Source of the DNA: Bacteroidota bacterium
GTDB taxonomy: Bacteria > Bacteroidota > Bacteroidia > Chitinophagales > LD1
Assembly: GCA_026391075.1 (NCBI GenBank)
Contig: JAPLES010000007.1
Coordinates: 30,233 to 94,232 of the forward strand
Direction of reading: 5' to 3'
DNA length: 64,000 nt
The notes beneath the pieces were generated by a model, which ran no database searches, was not told where the DNA came from, and saw only the letters and a list, made by a program, of their open reading frames with translations. A program made the translations under genes and the position numbers. Shown one piece after another: positions 8,603 to 16,602 of the stretch. Positions within the stretch are counted from its first letter, which is position 1, and the number at the start of each line of letters is the position of its first letter.

Positions 8603-8723
8603 AGGTTAGATTAAGTTGAGTAAGTTAGATTAGGTTGATTCGTTTTATTTTTGAAAAAATTGGATTTGTTGTTTTTGTCTTTATAGCTCAATAAACTAAT
8701 CAACCAGTCACTCAATCAACCAC
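8603..8723 (+). repeat. Word repeats upstream of four-helix cassette 2
   Basis: Two word tracts flank an AT-rich spacer: GGTTAGATTAAGTTGAG with AAGTTAGATTAGGTTGATT (8604-8640), and AATCAACC-type words (8698-8723) in the opposite sense. They are mutually complementary in part and are complementary or identical in part to the tract after the gene. The words (GTTAGATT, GGTTGATT, AATCAACC) differ from those of cassette 1, but the architecture is the same. Confidence 0.75.
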
Positions 8724-8726
8724 ACC

Positions 8727-9101
8727 ATGGCAGGTTTTACCGAATTGGAAGTTTGGAAAGAGTGCCGCAGGTTGAGATTGGAAATAAGTACGCTCTGTAA
8801 AAAGTTTCCGAAGAGCGAAGATTATTTATTGAAGAATCAAATAATAAGAAGTTCGCGGTCAATAACTGCGAATATTGCTGAGGGACATGGGAGATTTCAT
8901 TACAAAGAAAATATTCAATATTGTAGGCAAGCGCGCGGCTCACTGGAGGAAACAAAAGACCATTTGATAACCGCCTTTGACGAAAAATATATTACCAAAG
9001 AAGAATTAAAAGAACTGAATACTATTTACGAGCAATGCTTGAAATTATTGAACGGATACATTGCTTACTTAAAAAAGAAAAGAGACGGAGAAGACCTATA
9101 A
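8727..9101 (+). CDS. Four-helix-bundle protein, 23S rRNA intervening-sequence (IVP) family, second copy
   Basis: 124 aa helical protein of the same family as the gene at 6500. Family features are ELEVWKECRRLRLEI at the N-terminus, KNQIIRSSRSITANIAEGHG, and HYKENIQYCRQARGSLEET, which match the family consensus more closely than the first copy does. The function is unknown; known relatives are encoded inside 23S rRNA or act beside reverse transcriptases, neither of which is present. It separates pyrH from frr, and its flanks are word repeats in inverted orientation. The start ATG is 3 nt after the upstream repeat and the downstream repeat begins 3 nt after the stop, so almost no sequence lies between gene and repeat. 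Confidence 0.88.
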   Translation: MAGFTELEVWKECRRLRLEISTLCKKFPKSEDYLLKNQIIRSSRSITANIAEGHGRFHYKENIQYCRQARGSLEETKDHLITAFDEKYITKEELKELNTIYEQCLKLLNGYIAYLKKKRDGEDL

Positions 9102-9104
9102 ACT

Positions 9105-9144
9105 GAATCTAACTTAATCAACCACACTCATAATCAACTAAATC
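9105..9144 (+). repeat. Word repeat downstream of four-helix cassette 2
   Basis: Words such as AATCTAACTT, AATCAACCAC and AATCAACTAAATC fill the whole 43 bp spacer between the four-helix stop codon and the frr ATG. The reverse complement resembles the 8604-8640 tract with small gaps, so the two arms could pair in the pyrH-frr transcript. Confidence 0.75.
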
Positions 9145-9711
9145 ATGACAGACGCAGACGTAAAAAAACTTTTAGACGAAACCAAAAGCCACATGCAAAA
9201 AGCATTGGAGCATTTTGAATTTGAACTTTCAAAAATAAGAGCGGGACGCGCCAACTCAGGCATGCTCGATGGTATTGAAGTAAATGCTTACGGTGCCATG
9301 ACTCCCATTTTTCAAGTAGGAAATATTTCTACTCCTGATGCAAGAACTCTTTCTATTCAACCGTGGGATGCTTCCATATTGCCCGAAATTGAAAAAGCAA
9401 TTTTGAAAGCGAACATCGGTATTACTCCACAAAATGATGGAAAAATTATTCGACTGAACATTCCTCAAATGACCGAAGAGCGAAGAAAAGATTTAGTGAA
9501 GAACGCGAAAGCTGAAGCGGAAAAATGCCGTATCTCTATTCGCACTATTCGCAAAGAGGCAAATGAACAAGTAAAGAAATTTCAAAAGGATGGATTGCCA
9601 GAAGACAGCGCCAAAAACGCTGAAACTTCAGTGCAGAATATCACCAACGATTTCTCGGGTAAAGTGGAAAAACACTTGGAAGTAAAAGAGAAAGAGGTAA
9701 TGACGGTGTAA
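9145..9711 (+). CDS. frr: Ribosome recycling factor
   Basis: Ribosome recycling factor, 188 aa, which splits post-termination ribosomes together with EF-G. Family segments are KIRAGRANSGMLDG, NISTPDARTLSIQPWD and MTEERRKDLVKNAKAEAE. Its ATG directly follows the word repeat that closes four-helix cassette 2, so translation initiation depends on sequence supplied by the repeat. A strong bidirectional hairpin follows the stop codon. Confidence 0.97.
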   Translation: MTDADVKKLLDETKSHMQKALEHFEFELSKIRAGRANSGMLDGIEVNAYGAMTPIFQVGNISTPDARTLSIQPWDASILPEIEKAILKANIGITPQNDGKIIRLNIPQMTEERRKDLVKNAKAEAEKCRISIRTIRKEANEQVKKFQKDGLPEDSAKNAETSVQNITNDFSGKVEKHLEVKEKEVMTV

Positions 9712-9747
9712 CTAACCGACAACAGACACAAGACAATACAGTTAAAT

Positions 9748-9781
9748 ACAAACAGCCGGAGAATTTTCTTCGGCTGTTTGT
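9748..9781. terminator. Bidirectional hairpin after frr and the radical SAM gene
   Basis: ACAAACAGCCGGAGAA pairs with TTCTTCGGCTGTTTGT, a 16 bp stem with one G-U pair and almost no loop. It lies between converging genes and could stop transcription from both. The half AAATACAAACAGCCGG recurs at 14309. Confidence 0.7.
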
Positions 9782-9832
9782 ATTAAGCCCCATTTGTTGC
9801 ATCCCGCTTTAACGGGAAGGGGATTTAAGGGT
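9773..9832 (+). repeat. TTTGTATTAAG palindromic repeat with a second palindrome nested inside
   Basis: The outer element is TTTGTATTAAGCCCC ... GGGGATTTAAGGG. Inside it sits TTGTTGCATCCCGCTTTAAC plus GGGAA (9794-9818), a member of the TTGTTTCATCCCG family seen also at 35959, 46560 (inverted) and 55281. The outer right end supplies the stop codon of the radical SAM gene. Confidence 0.75.
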
Positions 9833-10844
9833 TCCACACCTTGGTTCCTTCGCTGCAATTAGTGCAGATATCAATCTCACTTCGCCCTTTTAAAATGCGT
9901 GAGCGAAACGAACGATATAAATCGCTCTGCCATATTTCGTTGAAAGTTTTGGAGTTTAAATCGCCTAACTGGTGTTGCGCATCTTTATCGAAACAACAGG
10001 GAACTATTTTACCATCCCAGGTAATTACGCAACTGTGCCACAGTTTCCAGCAGTGGTTAAGCAATTCATTTTTTATTTCGTACAAACCATCGCTCTGTTT
10101 TTTGTAGCGCGAATATTTATCGTTCTGCGGAATTAAATCGTTACCGTTTTTGTAATCGTAAATCTGCGCAGTTTTCAATTTCACTTCATCTACGCCTATT
10201 TCTTTAGCCAGAATATTCAATTCGTCAATCTGATGTTCGTTAGGTTTTACAACCAGGAACTGAAAAATAATATGCGGAGTTTTCGATTTCATCTCGCGCT
10301 TGGCGCGTATTAAATTTTTAGTGCCTTCTATTACCTTCTCTAAACTTCCACCAATGCGATACTGCTCGTAAGTTTGCTGTGTGGTACCGTCAATGGAAAC
10401 TAAAATACGGTCGAGTCCGCTCTCTACAGTTTCTCTTGCTTTGCGTTCTGTAAGAAAATGTGCGTTGGTAGAAGTAACCGTGTAAATATTTTTTTGCGAA
10501 GCGTATTGCACGAGCTCTAAAAACTTTGGATGCAGATAGGGCTCACCCTGAAAATAGAAGTAGAGGTAAATCAACTTATCGCCAATTTCATCTACAGTTT
10601 TTTTATAGAAATCGTAATTGAGATTTCCTGTAGGTCGCGTAAATGATTTTAAACCGCTGGGGCATTCGGGGCAACCCAGGTTGCAATTGGTTGTAGGTTC
10701 AATAGAAACATTAAAAGGAACTCCGAGCTGCACTGGCTGCTTTGTGAGTTTCGAATAATAGAATGAGGAAAGCACGCTCGCAGCATTCGCAATTTTTTTT
10801 GTGTTGAGCTTGGAAATAAACTGAAGCGTGTCGGAGAAATTCAT
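9825..10844 (-). CDS. Radical SAM / SPASM domain protein
   Basis: Radical S-adenosylmethionine enzyme of 339 aa. The [4Fe-4S] cluster motif is CNLGCPEC near residue 55, preceded by FNVSIEPTTN. A C-terminal SPASM region with CVITWDGKIVPCCFD and ICTNCSEG should bind auxiliary clusters. SPASM proteins often modify peptides, but many Bacteroidota members of this subgroup act on sugars or lipids, and no precursor peptide was seen nearby. Its stop codon and last codons are formed by a palindromic repeat. The 75 bp gap to fabD contains little else. Substrate unknown. Confidence 0.88.
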   Translation of the reverse strand: MNFSDTLQFISKLNTKKIANAASVLSSFYYSKLTKQPVQLGVPFNVSIEPTTNCNLGCPECPSGLKSFTRPTGNLNYDFYKKTVDEIGDKLIYLYFYFQGEPYLHPKFLELVQYASQKNIYTVTSTNAHFLTERKARETVESGLDRILVSIDGTTQQTYEQYRIGGSLEKVIEGTKNLIRAKREMKSKTPHIIFQFLVVKPNEHQIDELNILAKEIGVDEVKLKTAQIYDYKNGNDLIPQNDKYSRYKKQSDGLYEIKNELLNHCWKLWHSCVITWDGKIVPCCFDKDAQHQLGDLNSKTFNEIWQSDLYRSFRSRILKGRSEIDICTNCSEGTKVWNP

Positions 10845-10918
10845 GAAACGTAAATATAGGAAGTGACAAGTGCCGAAGAGTTAGTGCAGGATTATTCTGC
10901 TTTGTCGTTTTTAAATAC

Positions 10919-11776
10919 TTAGCCTAGAATCTTTTTCACTAATCCCTGCAACACCACTCCGGGTCCTACTTCAATAAACTCTGTTGCGCCATCAGCAGAC
11001 ATTTGTTTCACTGATTGTGTCCAGCGCACCGGTGAAGTAAGTTGTGCGATTAAGTTTTCTTTTATCACCTCAGGATTTGTTTCCGCTTTGGCAGAAACGT
11101 TTTGATACACTTCACAAACAGGCGTATTGAATTTTGTTTGATAGATGGCTTCTGCTAATTCTTTGCGCGCTGGTTCCATTAACGAAGAATGGAAAGCACC
11201 GCCCACTTGCAGCTTGATTACTTTGCGAACGCCTGCAGCTTTTATTTTTTCCATGGCTTCGTCAATTCCTTTTACGCTTCCAGAAATAACCAACTGACCA
11301 GGTGCATTGTAATTTGCAGCAACGACTACTTCATCTTTTATTTCCGCGCATATTGCTTCTATCTGCGCTTCGCTTTCATAATTTAAAACGGCTGCCATCG
11401 TAGAGGGCACTAACTCACAGGCACGCTGCATAGCTAATGCACGAACAGAAACTAATCGCAGTGCATCTTCAAAGTTCAATGTTTGATTAGCTACTAATGC
11501 AGAAAACTCTCCGAGAGAATGTCCGGCAACCATATCGGGCTTTACGTTTTCAAGTAATGCAAATGAAATTACCGAGTGCAAAAAAACTGCGGGCTGAGTA
11601 ACTTTGGTTTGTTTGAGTTCTTCATCGGTTCCTTCGAACATTATTCTTGAAATGCCAAAACCGAGTATTTCATCGGCACGATTAAACATTTGTCTGGCAG
11701 TTTCTGACTGCTCAAACAAATCTTTGCCCATTCCGGTGTATTGGGAGCCCTGACCAGGGAAGACGTATGCGACCAT
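10919..11776 (-). CDS. fabD: Malonyl-CoA:ACP transacylase
   Basis: Malonyl transferase of type II fatty acid synthesis, 285 aa. It has the FPGQGSQYTGMG start and the nucleophile elbow GHSLGEFSAL with the catalytic Ser near residue 87; the partner His is in GGAFHSSLM near 195. It charges ACP with malonate for chain elongation. Other fab genes are not adjacent; radical SAM follows and folE precedes on the same strand, separated by a word-type inverted repeat. Confidence 0.96.
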   Translation of the reverse strand: MVAYVFPGQGSQYTGMGKDLFEQSETARQMFNRADEILGFGISRIMFEGTDEELKQTKVTQPAVFLHSVISFALLENVKPDMVAGHSLGEFSALVANQTLNFEDALRLVSVRALAMQRACELVPSTMAAVLNYESEAQIEAICAEIKDEVVVAANYNAPGQLVISGSVKGIDEAMEKIKAAGVRKVIKLQVGGAFHSSLMEPARKELAEAIYQTKFNTPVCEVYQNVSAKAETNPEVIKENLIAQLTSPVRWTQSVKQMSADGATEFIEVGPGVVLQGLVKKILG

Positions 11777-11850
11777 TGAATATGTAAGATTGAATATTGA
11801 ACAAGAGGATTTGTATTAAATATTAATTCTTCAATTTTAAATCTTACATC
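11775..11850. repeat. Word-type inverted repeat between folE and fabD
   Basis: TTGAATATGTAAGATTGAATATTGAAC at 11776-11802 is partly complementary to CTTCAATTTTAAATCTTACATC at 11829-11850; both arms share the word GTAAGATT in opposite orientation. The intervening 26 nt are AT-rich. The arms touch the fabD start codon and the folE stop codon, as the repeats around the four-helix genes do, but there is no gene inside. Confidence 0.65.
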
Positions 11851-12448
11851 AGCTTAGTTTTGCGGATATAAGATTAATAAACTCACTGCGCGTTGACTGT
11901 TTTTCAAACTCTCCGGTGAATGCAGAAGTGGTTGTAACCGAGTTTTGTTTCGATACACCGCGCATCATCATGCATAAATGTTTTGCTTCAATTACGACAG
12001 CCACACCCAGCGGATTTAGGGCTTCCTGTATAGCATCGCGAACCTGAATGGTTAAACGTTCCTGCACTTGCAATCTTCTTGCAAACACATCTACTACACG
12101 AGCCAGCTTACTTAATCCAACAATCTTTCCGTTAGGGATATAAGCAATGTGTGCACGACCGAAAAACGGAAGCATGTGGTGTTCGCAGAGCGAATACAGT
12201 TCAATGTCTTTTACAATCACCATTTGGTTGTGCTTTTCATCGAACAAAGCACCGCGCAAAATTTCAACAGCATCTAACTCGTAACCCTGCGTTAAGAAGT
12301 GCATGGCTTTAGCAACTCTTTCGGGAGTTTTTTCCAAGCCATCGCGGGTTACATCTTCTCCCAATGCTTTTAAAATTTCACTGTAGTGGTCTTTAACCAG
12401 TGTAAGCGTTTCGGGATTATAGATTTCTTTTTTCTCGTAGTGTTTCAT
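11849..12448 (-). CDS. folE: GTP cyclohydrolase I
   Basis: Opens the GTP ring to dihydroneopterin triphosphate, the first step of folate, biopterin and queuosine synthesis. 199 aa. Zinc ligands lie in [13 protein letters not shown] and in [10 protein letters not shown]; the active-site segments [15 protein letters not shown] and QERLTIQV are conserved. It lies 9 bp downstream of the PTPS/QueD gene, so the two probably form one transcript that makes a tetrahydropterin. queA, the late queuosine gene, lies 8 kb away on the other strand. Confidence 0.97.
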   Translation of the reverse strand: MKHYEKKEIYNPETLTLVKDHYSEILKALGEDVTRDGLEKTPERVAKAMHFLTQGYELDAVEILRGALFDEKHNQMVIVKDIELYSLCEHHMLPFFGRAHIAYIPNGKIVGLSKLARVVDVFARRLQVQERLTIQVRDAIQEALNPLGVAVVIEAKHLCMMMRGVSKQNSVTTTSAFTGEFEKQSTRSEFINLISAKLS

Positions 12449-12457
12449 AGCGGGGTT

Positions 12458-12865
12458 TTATTCTCCGTAATACTCAACAAATATATTTTCTGTCTCTACT
12501 AACTTAATGCAATGCAATTGACAAGTAGTAATGTGCGGGGCAATCCATTTCCAAATCTGCTTCAATACATTCTCGGTGCTTGGTAATACACCTTTCAACT
12601 CCGGCACGTCCATGTTGAAGTTCTTATGGTCAAGGCGTTCAACAATTTCGCGCTTCATAATCTTAGCGAGTTCGTGCGCATTCATGATGAATCCTGTATC
12701 GGGATTCGGTTCTCCTTTCACGGTAACAAACACATCGAAGTTGTGACCGTGCCAGTTCTTATTAGCGCACTTGCCAAATACAGCATCGTTGTGTTCTTCT
12801 GTCCAACTTGGATTGAAGAGGCGATGCGCTCCGTTGAAATGTTCTCTTCTCGTGAGATATACCAT
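12458..12865 (-). CDS. queD: 6-pyruvoyl-tetrahydropterin synthase / 6-carboxytetrahydropterin synthase
   Basis: Zinc enzyme of 135 aa that acts on dihydroneopterin triphosphate. The metal-binding His residues lie in HFNGAH and NWHGHN, and the catalytic Cys in FGKCANKNW. The Cys-x5-His-Gly-His spacing resembles 6-pyruvoyl-tetrahydropterin synthase more than the E. coli QueD spacing, so it could make either tetrahydrobiopterin precursor or the queuosine intermediate. It directly precedes folE and overlaps nothing; the thiolase stop-to-start distance is only 6 bp, so thiolase-queD-folE may be one operon. The symbol is by homology and not a proof of pathway. Confidence 0.85.
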   Translation of the reverse strand: MVYLTRREHFNGAHRLFNPSWTEEHNDAVFGKCANKNWHGHNFDVFVTVKGEPNPDTGFIMNAHELAKIMKREIVERLDHKNFNMDVPELKGVLPSTENVLKQIWKWIAPHITTCQLHCIKLVETENIFVEYYGE

Positions 12866-12871
12866 TGCTTC

Positions 12872-14158
12872 CTACCCGTTATACTTTTCAAGAATCATCG
12901 CATGTCCGTGCGCACCGGCTGCACAAGCAGAGAGCAAAGCGTACTTGCCGTTCTCTTTTATCAATCTGTTTGCCGCAGTGGTTACTAAACGTGCACCGGT
13001 GGCACCGAACGGATGTCCGAGTGAAAGTGAGCCGCCCCACAAATTGAGTTTCTCCATTGGCACATTGCCTACTGCTTTATCTCTTCCTAATTTATTCTTT
13101 GCAAAATCATCACTTGCCATGCACTTGAGGTTTGCCATTATTTGACCGGCAAATGCTTCGTGAAATTCAAACACATCTATATCGCTGATGTTCATTCCTG
13201 TTTTGGTCAACAGCTTCGACATCGCATAAGTTGGACCTAACAACAATTCCTCATTCAAATCGCAACCGCTGAAAGTGTAGGAGTGCAAATATGCCTTTGG
13301 CTTCAATCCTAATTCCTTCGCTTTGTCTTCTGTCATTAGCAATACCACAGCCGCGCCATCGGTTAAGAAGGAGGCGTTGGCAGCAGTAATCGTTCCGCCT
13401 TCTTTTACGAATGCCGGTTTCAGTTTCGAAATCTTTTCCATCGTGGTATCAGCACGGAAGCCGTTATCTTTTGAAATGCGCTTGAACTTAGGCGCAGATT
13501 CCACCGGTGCAATTTCATGCGCGAGGATTCCATCAGCATCTGCCTTGGCAGCGAGTTGATGCGAGCGCACAGCAAACTCATCCTGCTCTTGACGTGTTAC
13601 GCCATAACGTGCAGCCAAAATATCGCAGTCGAGTCCCATTGTTTTGTTCGTGAGGAATTCGGCAATAGCGGGTGCCTCGGGTTTAAAATCAACCGGACGA
13701 AGTGTAGAAAGAAACTTCAACGAATCACCGAGACCTTTGAGTTTTTGCGCTTTGAATAATTTCTTGCGCATAGGTCGGTTGAACAAAATTGGGGCATCGC
13801 TTGCGCAGTCAGTTCCACCGGCAATTACCACATCGGCATCGCCATTTTGCAGCACGTGCATAGCAGTTACGATTGCCTGATTCGCGCTGATGCAAGCCAT
13901 CGTTACGGTGTGGCAAGGAGAGGTGTTCGGTATACCCGCAGTGAGCGCGGCTTCGCGCGCCACGTTGCTGGTTTTTACATTGGTAATAACGGTGCCCATA
14001 ACCACATAGCCCACCTGTTTAGGGTCAACGCCTGTTCTGTTGAGCAGCCCTTTGATGGCAAACTGCCCGAGCTGGTAGCTCATTAAATCCATATAATCGG
14101 TGCCCGAGCGCAGGAAGGGAGTGCGCGCTCCGTCTATTACTACTATTCGTTTGCTCAT
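12872..14158 (-). CDS. fadI: Acetyl-CoA C-acyltransferase (thiolase, FadI-like)
   Basis: Thiolase of 428 aa that cleaves 3-ketoacyl-CoA in the last step of beta-oxidation. The nucleophilic Cys is in VTMACISANQA; the C-terminal active-site blocks GHPFGATGARLV and SACAAGAHGHAM supply the His and second Cys. The length and the FEFHEAFAGQIMANL segment fit the FadI/trifunctional beta-subunit group rather than short acetoacetyl-CoA thiolases. No alpha subunit (FadJ) is adjacent. A stretch of palindromic repeats lies upstream instead of a recognisable promoter. Confidence 0.92.
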   Translation of the reverse strand: MSKRIVVIDGARTPFLRSGTDYMDLMSYQLGQFAIKGLLNRTGVDPKQVGYVVMGTVITNVKTSNVAREAALTAGIPNTSPCHTVTMACISANQAIVTAMHVLQNGDADVVIAGGTDCASDAPILFNRPMRKKLFKAQKLKGLGDSLKFLSTLRPVDFKPEAPAIAEFLTNKTMGLDCDILAARYGVTRQEQDEFAVRSHQLAAKADADGILAHEIAPVESAPKFKRISKDNGFRADTTMEKISKLKPAFVKEGGTITAANASFLTDGAAVVLLMTEDKAKELGLKPKAYLHSYTFSGCDLNEELLLGPTYAMSKLLTKTGMNISDIDVFEFHEAFAGQIMANLKCMASDDFAKNKLGRDKAVGNVPMEKLNLWGGSLSLGHPFGATGARLVTTAANRLIKENGKYALLSACAAGAHGHAMILEKYNG

Positions 14159-14422
14159 GGTTGTTTTTTTGAGGGCGTGAAGATAGAAAAGTTAGTGGTT
14201 CACCGAATTAGCATCGTGGGGGTTCCCGCCTCAAAGCAGGCGGTCGCGCTATCGCTGCAAGTCCTCGCCCCAAAGCGGGCTGCGGGCTTTCCGCTCTATC
14301 GCTAACCCAAATACAAACAGCCGGTTCTGTCTTTTTGTATCATTATTACAAACAGAAAACTCCTGACGGAGTTGAATTCAAATTTGTATTTGCTCCATAG
14401 GAGACGTCTGTAAGTAGATTTT
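14159..14422. other. Intergenic repeat region between thiolase and lipoprotein genes
   Basis: About 264 bp without a gene. It contains the long composite repeat 14215-14308, a second partial copy of AAATACAAACAGCCGG at 14309-14324, and small hairpins such as CTCCTGACGGAG (about 14361) and CTCCATAGGAG. No promoter for the thiolase gene was recognised. Confidence 0.6.
14215..14308. repeat. Composite repeat family 3, copy 1 (GGTCGCGCTATC ... CTATCGCTAACC)
   Basis: The core 14242-14308 matches 55078-55146 at both ends: GGTCGCGCTATC, then AAGTCCTC, then GCGGGCTTTCC and CTATCGCTAACC. The middle differs: here it is the hairpin GCCCCAAAGCGGGC. A further hairpin, CCGCCTcaaagcAGGCGG, precedes the core. 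This is a conserved frame with an exchangeable inner palindrome. Confidence 0.85.
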
Positions 14423-15271
14423 TTAAAAAATCCCATAAGGATATACGTAGTAGTAGCTTGAAGATTTTCTATACGGAAATTCATCAGCATTTTGTTGCCT
14501 ATCGTATTTCCCACGGAACTGATTTTCTTTCATCATTGTTACTGTCTTTACCTTAAACTCGTTGTCTACATAAAATTCATTAGTAAAATTTTCATTGGTA
14601 GAAAGGGTCAAAAAATTTCGAAAAGACAGAAAAATATTTTTCCCGGTTAATTGAGCCACCATGATTTTAGTGGTTTTCTTGTCGTTAAGACTTGAAGGAA
14701 CTATTTCTTCAGAAAAATTTTTCTTGTTGTATTCAACGAATGAAAAATCTGTCAAGTGCATAGTCGGTTTGAAAAAATTCGACTTTGGTGGAATGAAAGT
14801 TACCCTTTCTGGTTTTGACTTTGTAGAATTACTATAAGACTCTCCCACCGTAGTGCCAAGACTGAGATTAAAAACTTCTCCATAAGTTGTAACTCCTCCA
14901 TGGTTGGGCAATGTTATTATTGGTTTGAAAAAATCTTCCGAAAAAGTAAACGAATTTGAAGTATAGGTGGTTTTCGTATTAGTGAATTCCTCATCTTCCC
15001 AATAATTTAATTTAGTTGAATTACTAATGAGGGCACTTTTTTTCCAATCGACATAAATGGGAATACTTAGCTTATTGTAAATTGTAAAACTCATTATGCC
15101 TTTTTCAGCCCAAAAGTAGTAACTGACTAAGATTGAATCGTTCTCATAATAGCACACGTTTTCTTTTGTCTTTGTATTTACACAATCAACATCAATTACT
15201 TGCATCCATGTTCCACAGGACGAAATGAAACAAATTGAAAAAATGCTTGAAATCCAAAAGAGTTTTCTCAT
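14423..15271 (-). CDS. Lipoprotein of unknown function
   Basis: I do not recognise this family. The track starts at 15289, but the ATG at 15271 gives a standard lipoprotein signal, MRKLFWISSIFSICFISSCG, with the lipobox ending in Cys20 or so. The mature part (about 260 aa) has no membrane segment, is rich in Ser, Thr, Asn and aromatic residues, and reads like a beta-rich domain. Phe-rich and Lys-rich composition and AT-rich codons are similar to its flanks. It stands alone between repeat-rich gaps, with no partner gene. Outer-membrane or periplasmic location is inferred from the signal only. Confidence 0.75.
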   Translation of the reverse strand: MRKLFWISSIFSICFISSCGTWMQVIDVDCVNTKTKENVCYYENDSILVSYYFWAEKGIMSFTIYNKLSIPIYVDWKKSALISNSTKLNYWEDEEFTNTKTTYTSNSFTFSEDFFKPIITLPNHGGVTTYGEVFNLSLGTTVGESYSNSTKSKPERVTFIPPKSNFFKPTMHLTDFSFVEYNKKNFSEEIVPSSLNDKKTTKIMVAQLTGKNIFLSFRNFLTLSTNENFTNEFYVDNEFKVKTVTMMKENQFRGKYDRQQNADEFPYRKSSSYYYVYPYGIF

Positions 15272-15289
15272 GTTAGTATTGTTTAGCAT

Positions 15290-15698
15290 TTCAAAAGTAA
15301 ACTTCCTTTCCTTTCCCTCAAAATTTTCATTTCCAGTTTTTCACCACTCCCCTTTTTTGACCTTTCGAAACTTCGGTAGCCAATGCGTTGGTGCGTAGCA
15401 CAGTCAGAAGTTTCGCGGCAAAAAGGAACGAAGCAAAACACAAATCAAACGTTCACTTACAACATCGCAATCAAACCAAAGACTGTATTGAGCCAAGCCC
15501 TCCAAAAATGCGGAGCATATTTTTGGAAAGCTTTTTGGTTACTTTTTTGCTAAAAAAGTGACAGAAAAAATTCCTCTTGCACATTCAAAAAACTCTTTTT
15601 TCTTTTGCAACATCATTTAGAAAACAACATTTCATAACCCAACCTTCAGGTTCTCACAAAACCTAAAGACGGAACTTGAGGGACTAAAAATCTTCAAC
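15290..15698. other. Palindrome-rich intergenic region
   Basis: About 410 bp without a gene. Visible are CGAAACTTC (near 15364) with its complement GAAGTTTCG about 40 nt later, TCCAAAAATgcggagcatATTTTTGGA near 15508, and ACTTTTTTgctAAAAAAGT near 15541. These could fold in transcripts reading in either direction, and they may serve as a terminator or leader for the gene at 15699. I see no clear promoter. Confidence 0.55.
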
Positions 15699-16415
15699 AT
15701 GGAAACAGGACACGCAAAAAATGTAGCAAACTTCCAAATCCTTATCAACTCTTGTAATGGATACGGAGCCGCTTACAACCCCGCAAAAAACAGAATCAAA
15801 ATTGCCAACCTCACTACCGTGCATCAGGGTGGTGTCAATGCGCTTCAATTGGTCGACTCCAAACTCCCTGCCTTAGATGCCGCCATTGCCGACCGTCAGG
15901 AAGCTTACGGTGGGCTCAGCAAATTCTACACACGCATTGGTGCAGCCGTTGATGCTTCCGACCTCACTGCCGGACTCAAAAAAGATGCACACGCCATCAT
16001 TAAAAAAATCGTTGGTCAGCGCGCCACCCCCAAACCACCTAAAGCCGATTCAGAAAACGACAAAACGCATAGCGCCTCGCAAATGAGCTACGACCAGCGT
16101 CAGGAAAACTTCCAGAAACTTTACGAATTACTAAACGGCAGCACTGGCTACTCGCCAAACGAAACCGACCTTAAGGTAGCTGCCCTTCAAGCCGACCTTC
16201 AAATTCTTACAGACACAAACACAATTGCAAAGACAAATTACACACCTGTAGCAAACGCCCGTATCGCTCGCGATAAAGTTCTTTACGCTCCCGAAGAAGG
16301 GCTCTACGATTTACAAAACGAGGTAAAGAAATATGTAAAGTCCGTCTTCGGTGCCACAAGTGCCGAGTTCAAACAAATAAGCGGTCTAAAGTTTACCAAA
16401 CCTGGCAAGAAGTAA
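15699..16415 (+). CDS. Uncharacterised protein beginning METGHAKNVANF
   Basis: 238 aa, soluble, no signal peptide or membrane segment, mostly helical with alanine- and lysine-rich stretches and a basic C-terminus (KFTKPGKK). I do not recognise a characterised domain, though proteins with this start occur in other Bacteroidota. A proline-rich hinge (RATPKPPKADSEN) near residue 110 divides two similar-looking helical halves. Codon use differs from its neighbours: it is richer in C at third positions (aacttcc, gccgacc). It is framed by palindromic DNA on both sides, followed by a 15 bp perfect hairpin and a 21 bp tandem array. The GC-leaning codons and isolated position suggest separate acquisition. 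No function is assigned. Confidence 0.75.
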   Translation: METGHAKNVANFQILINSCNGYGAAYNPAKNRIKIANLTTVHQGGVNALQLVDSKLPALDAAIADRQEAYGGLSKFYTRIGAAVDASDLTAGLKKDAHAIIKKIVGQRATPKPPKADSENDKTHSASQMSYDQRQENFQKLYELLNGSTGYSPNETDLKVAALQADLQILTDTNTIAKTNYTPVANARIARDKVLYAPEEGLYDLQNEVKKYVKSVFGATSAEFKQISGLKFTKPGKK

Positions 16416-16437
16416 ACCTCCATCAACCTGTCCTCTT

Positions 16438-16472
16438 ATGCAAATTCCCTTCCTTCCGAAGGGAATTTGCAT
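16438..16472. terminator. Perfect 15 bp hairpin after the METGHAKNV gene
   Basis: ATGCAAATTCCCTTC, loop CTTCC, GAAGGGAATTTGCAT. No T-run follows, so it may stabilise the mRNA end rather than terminate transcription. Its first ATG would be the start of the ORF that runs through the tandem array. Confidence 0.6.
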
Positions 16473-16497
16473 TCTGCCAAAGCAACTAACCATCCTT

Positions 16498-16602
16498 TTC
16501 TTTCAAACAAGCGGAATGCTCCTTCAAATAACCATCCTGCTCCTTCAAATTAGCAGAATGTTCTTTCAAATAGCCATCATGCTTTCTCAAATAAGCAGAA
16601 TG
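16498..16602 (+). repeat. Five tandem 21-bp units with two alternating word types
   Basis: Five contiguous 21-bp units share the core TTCAAATA and end alternately in AGCGGAATG/AGCAGAATG or ACCATCCTG/GCCATCATG. An ORF (16438-16644, 68 aa) runs through without stops and would encode seven-residue repeats such as FFQTSGM and LLQISRM, an amphipathic helix-like pattern. Because 21 is a multiple of three the open frame is trivial, so coding is unproven. Confidence 0.8.

Noticed and set aside
6447-9144. Diversity-generating retroelement, because IVP proteins resemble Avd
   Set aside because: No reverse transcriptase and no template/variable repeat pair with adenine-biased differences was seen.
16498-16602. 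CRISPR array
   Set aside because: The 21-bp units are contiguous and have no spacers; no cas genes are present.
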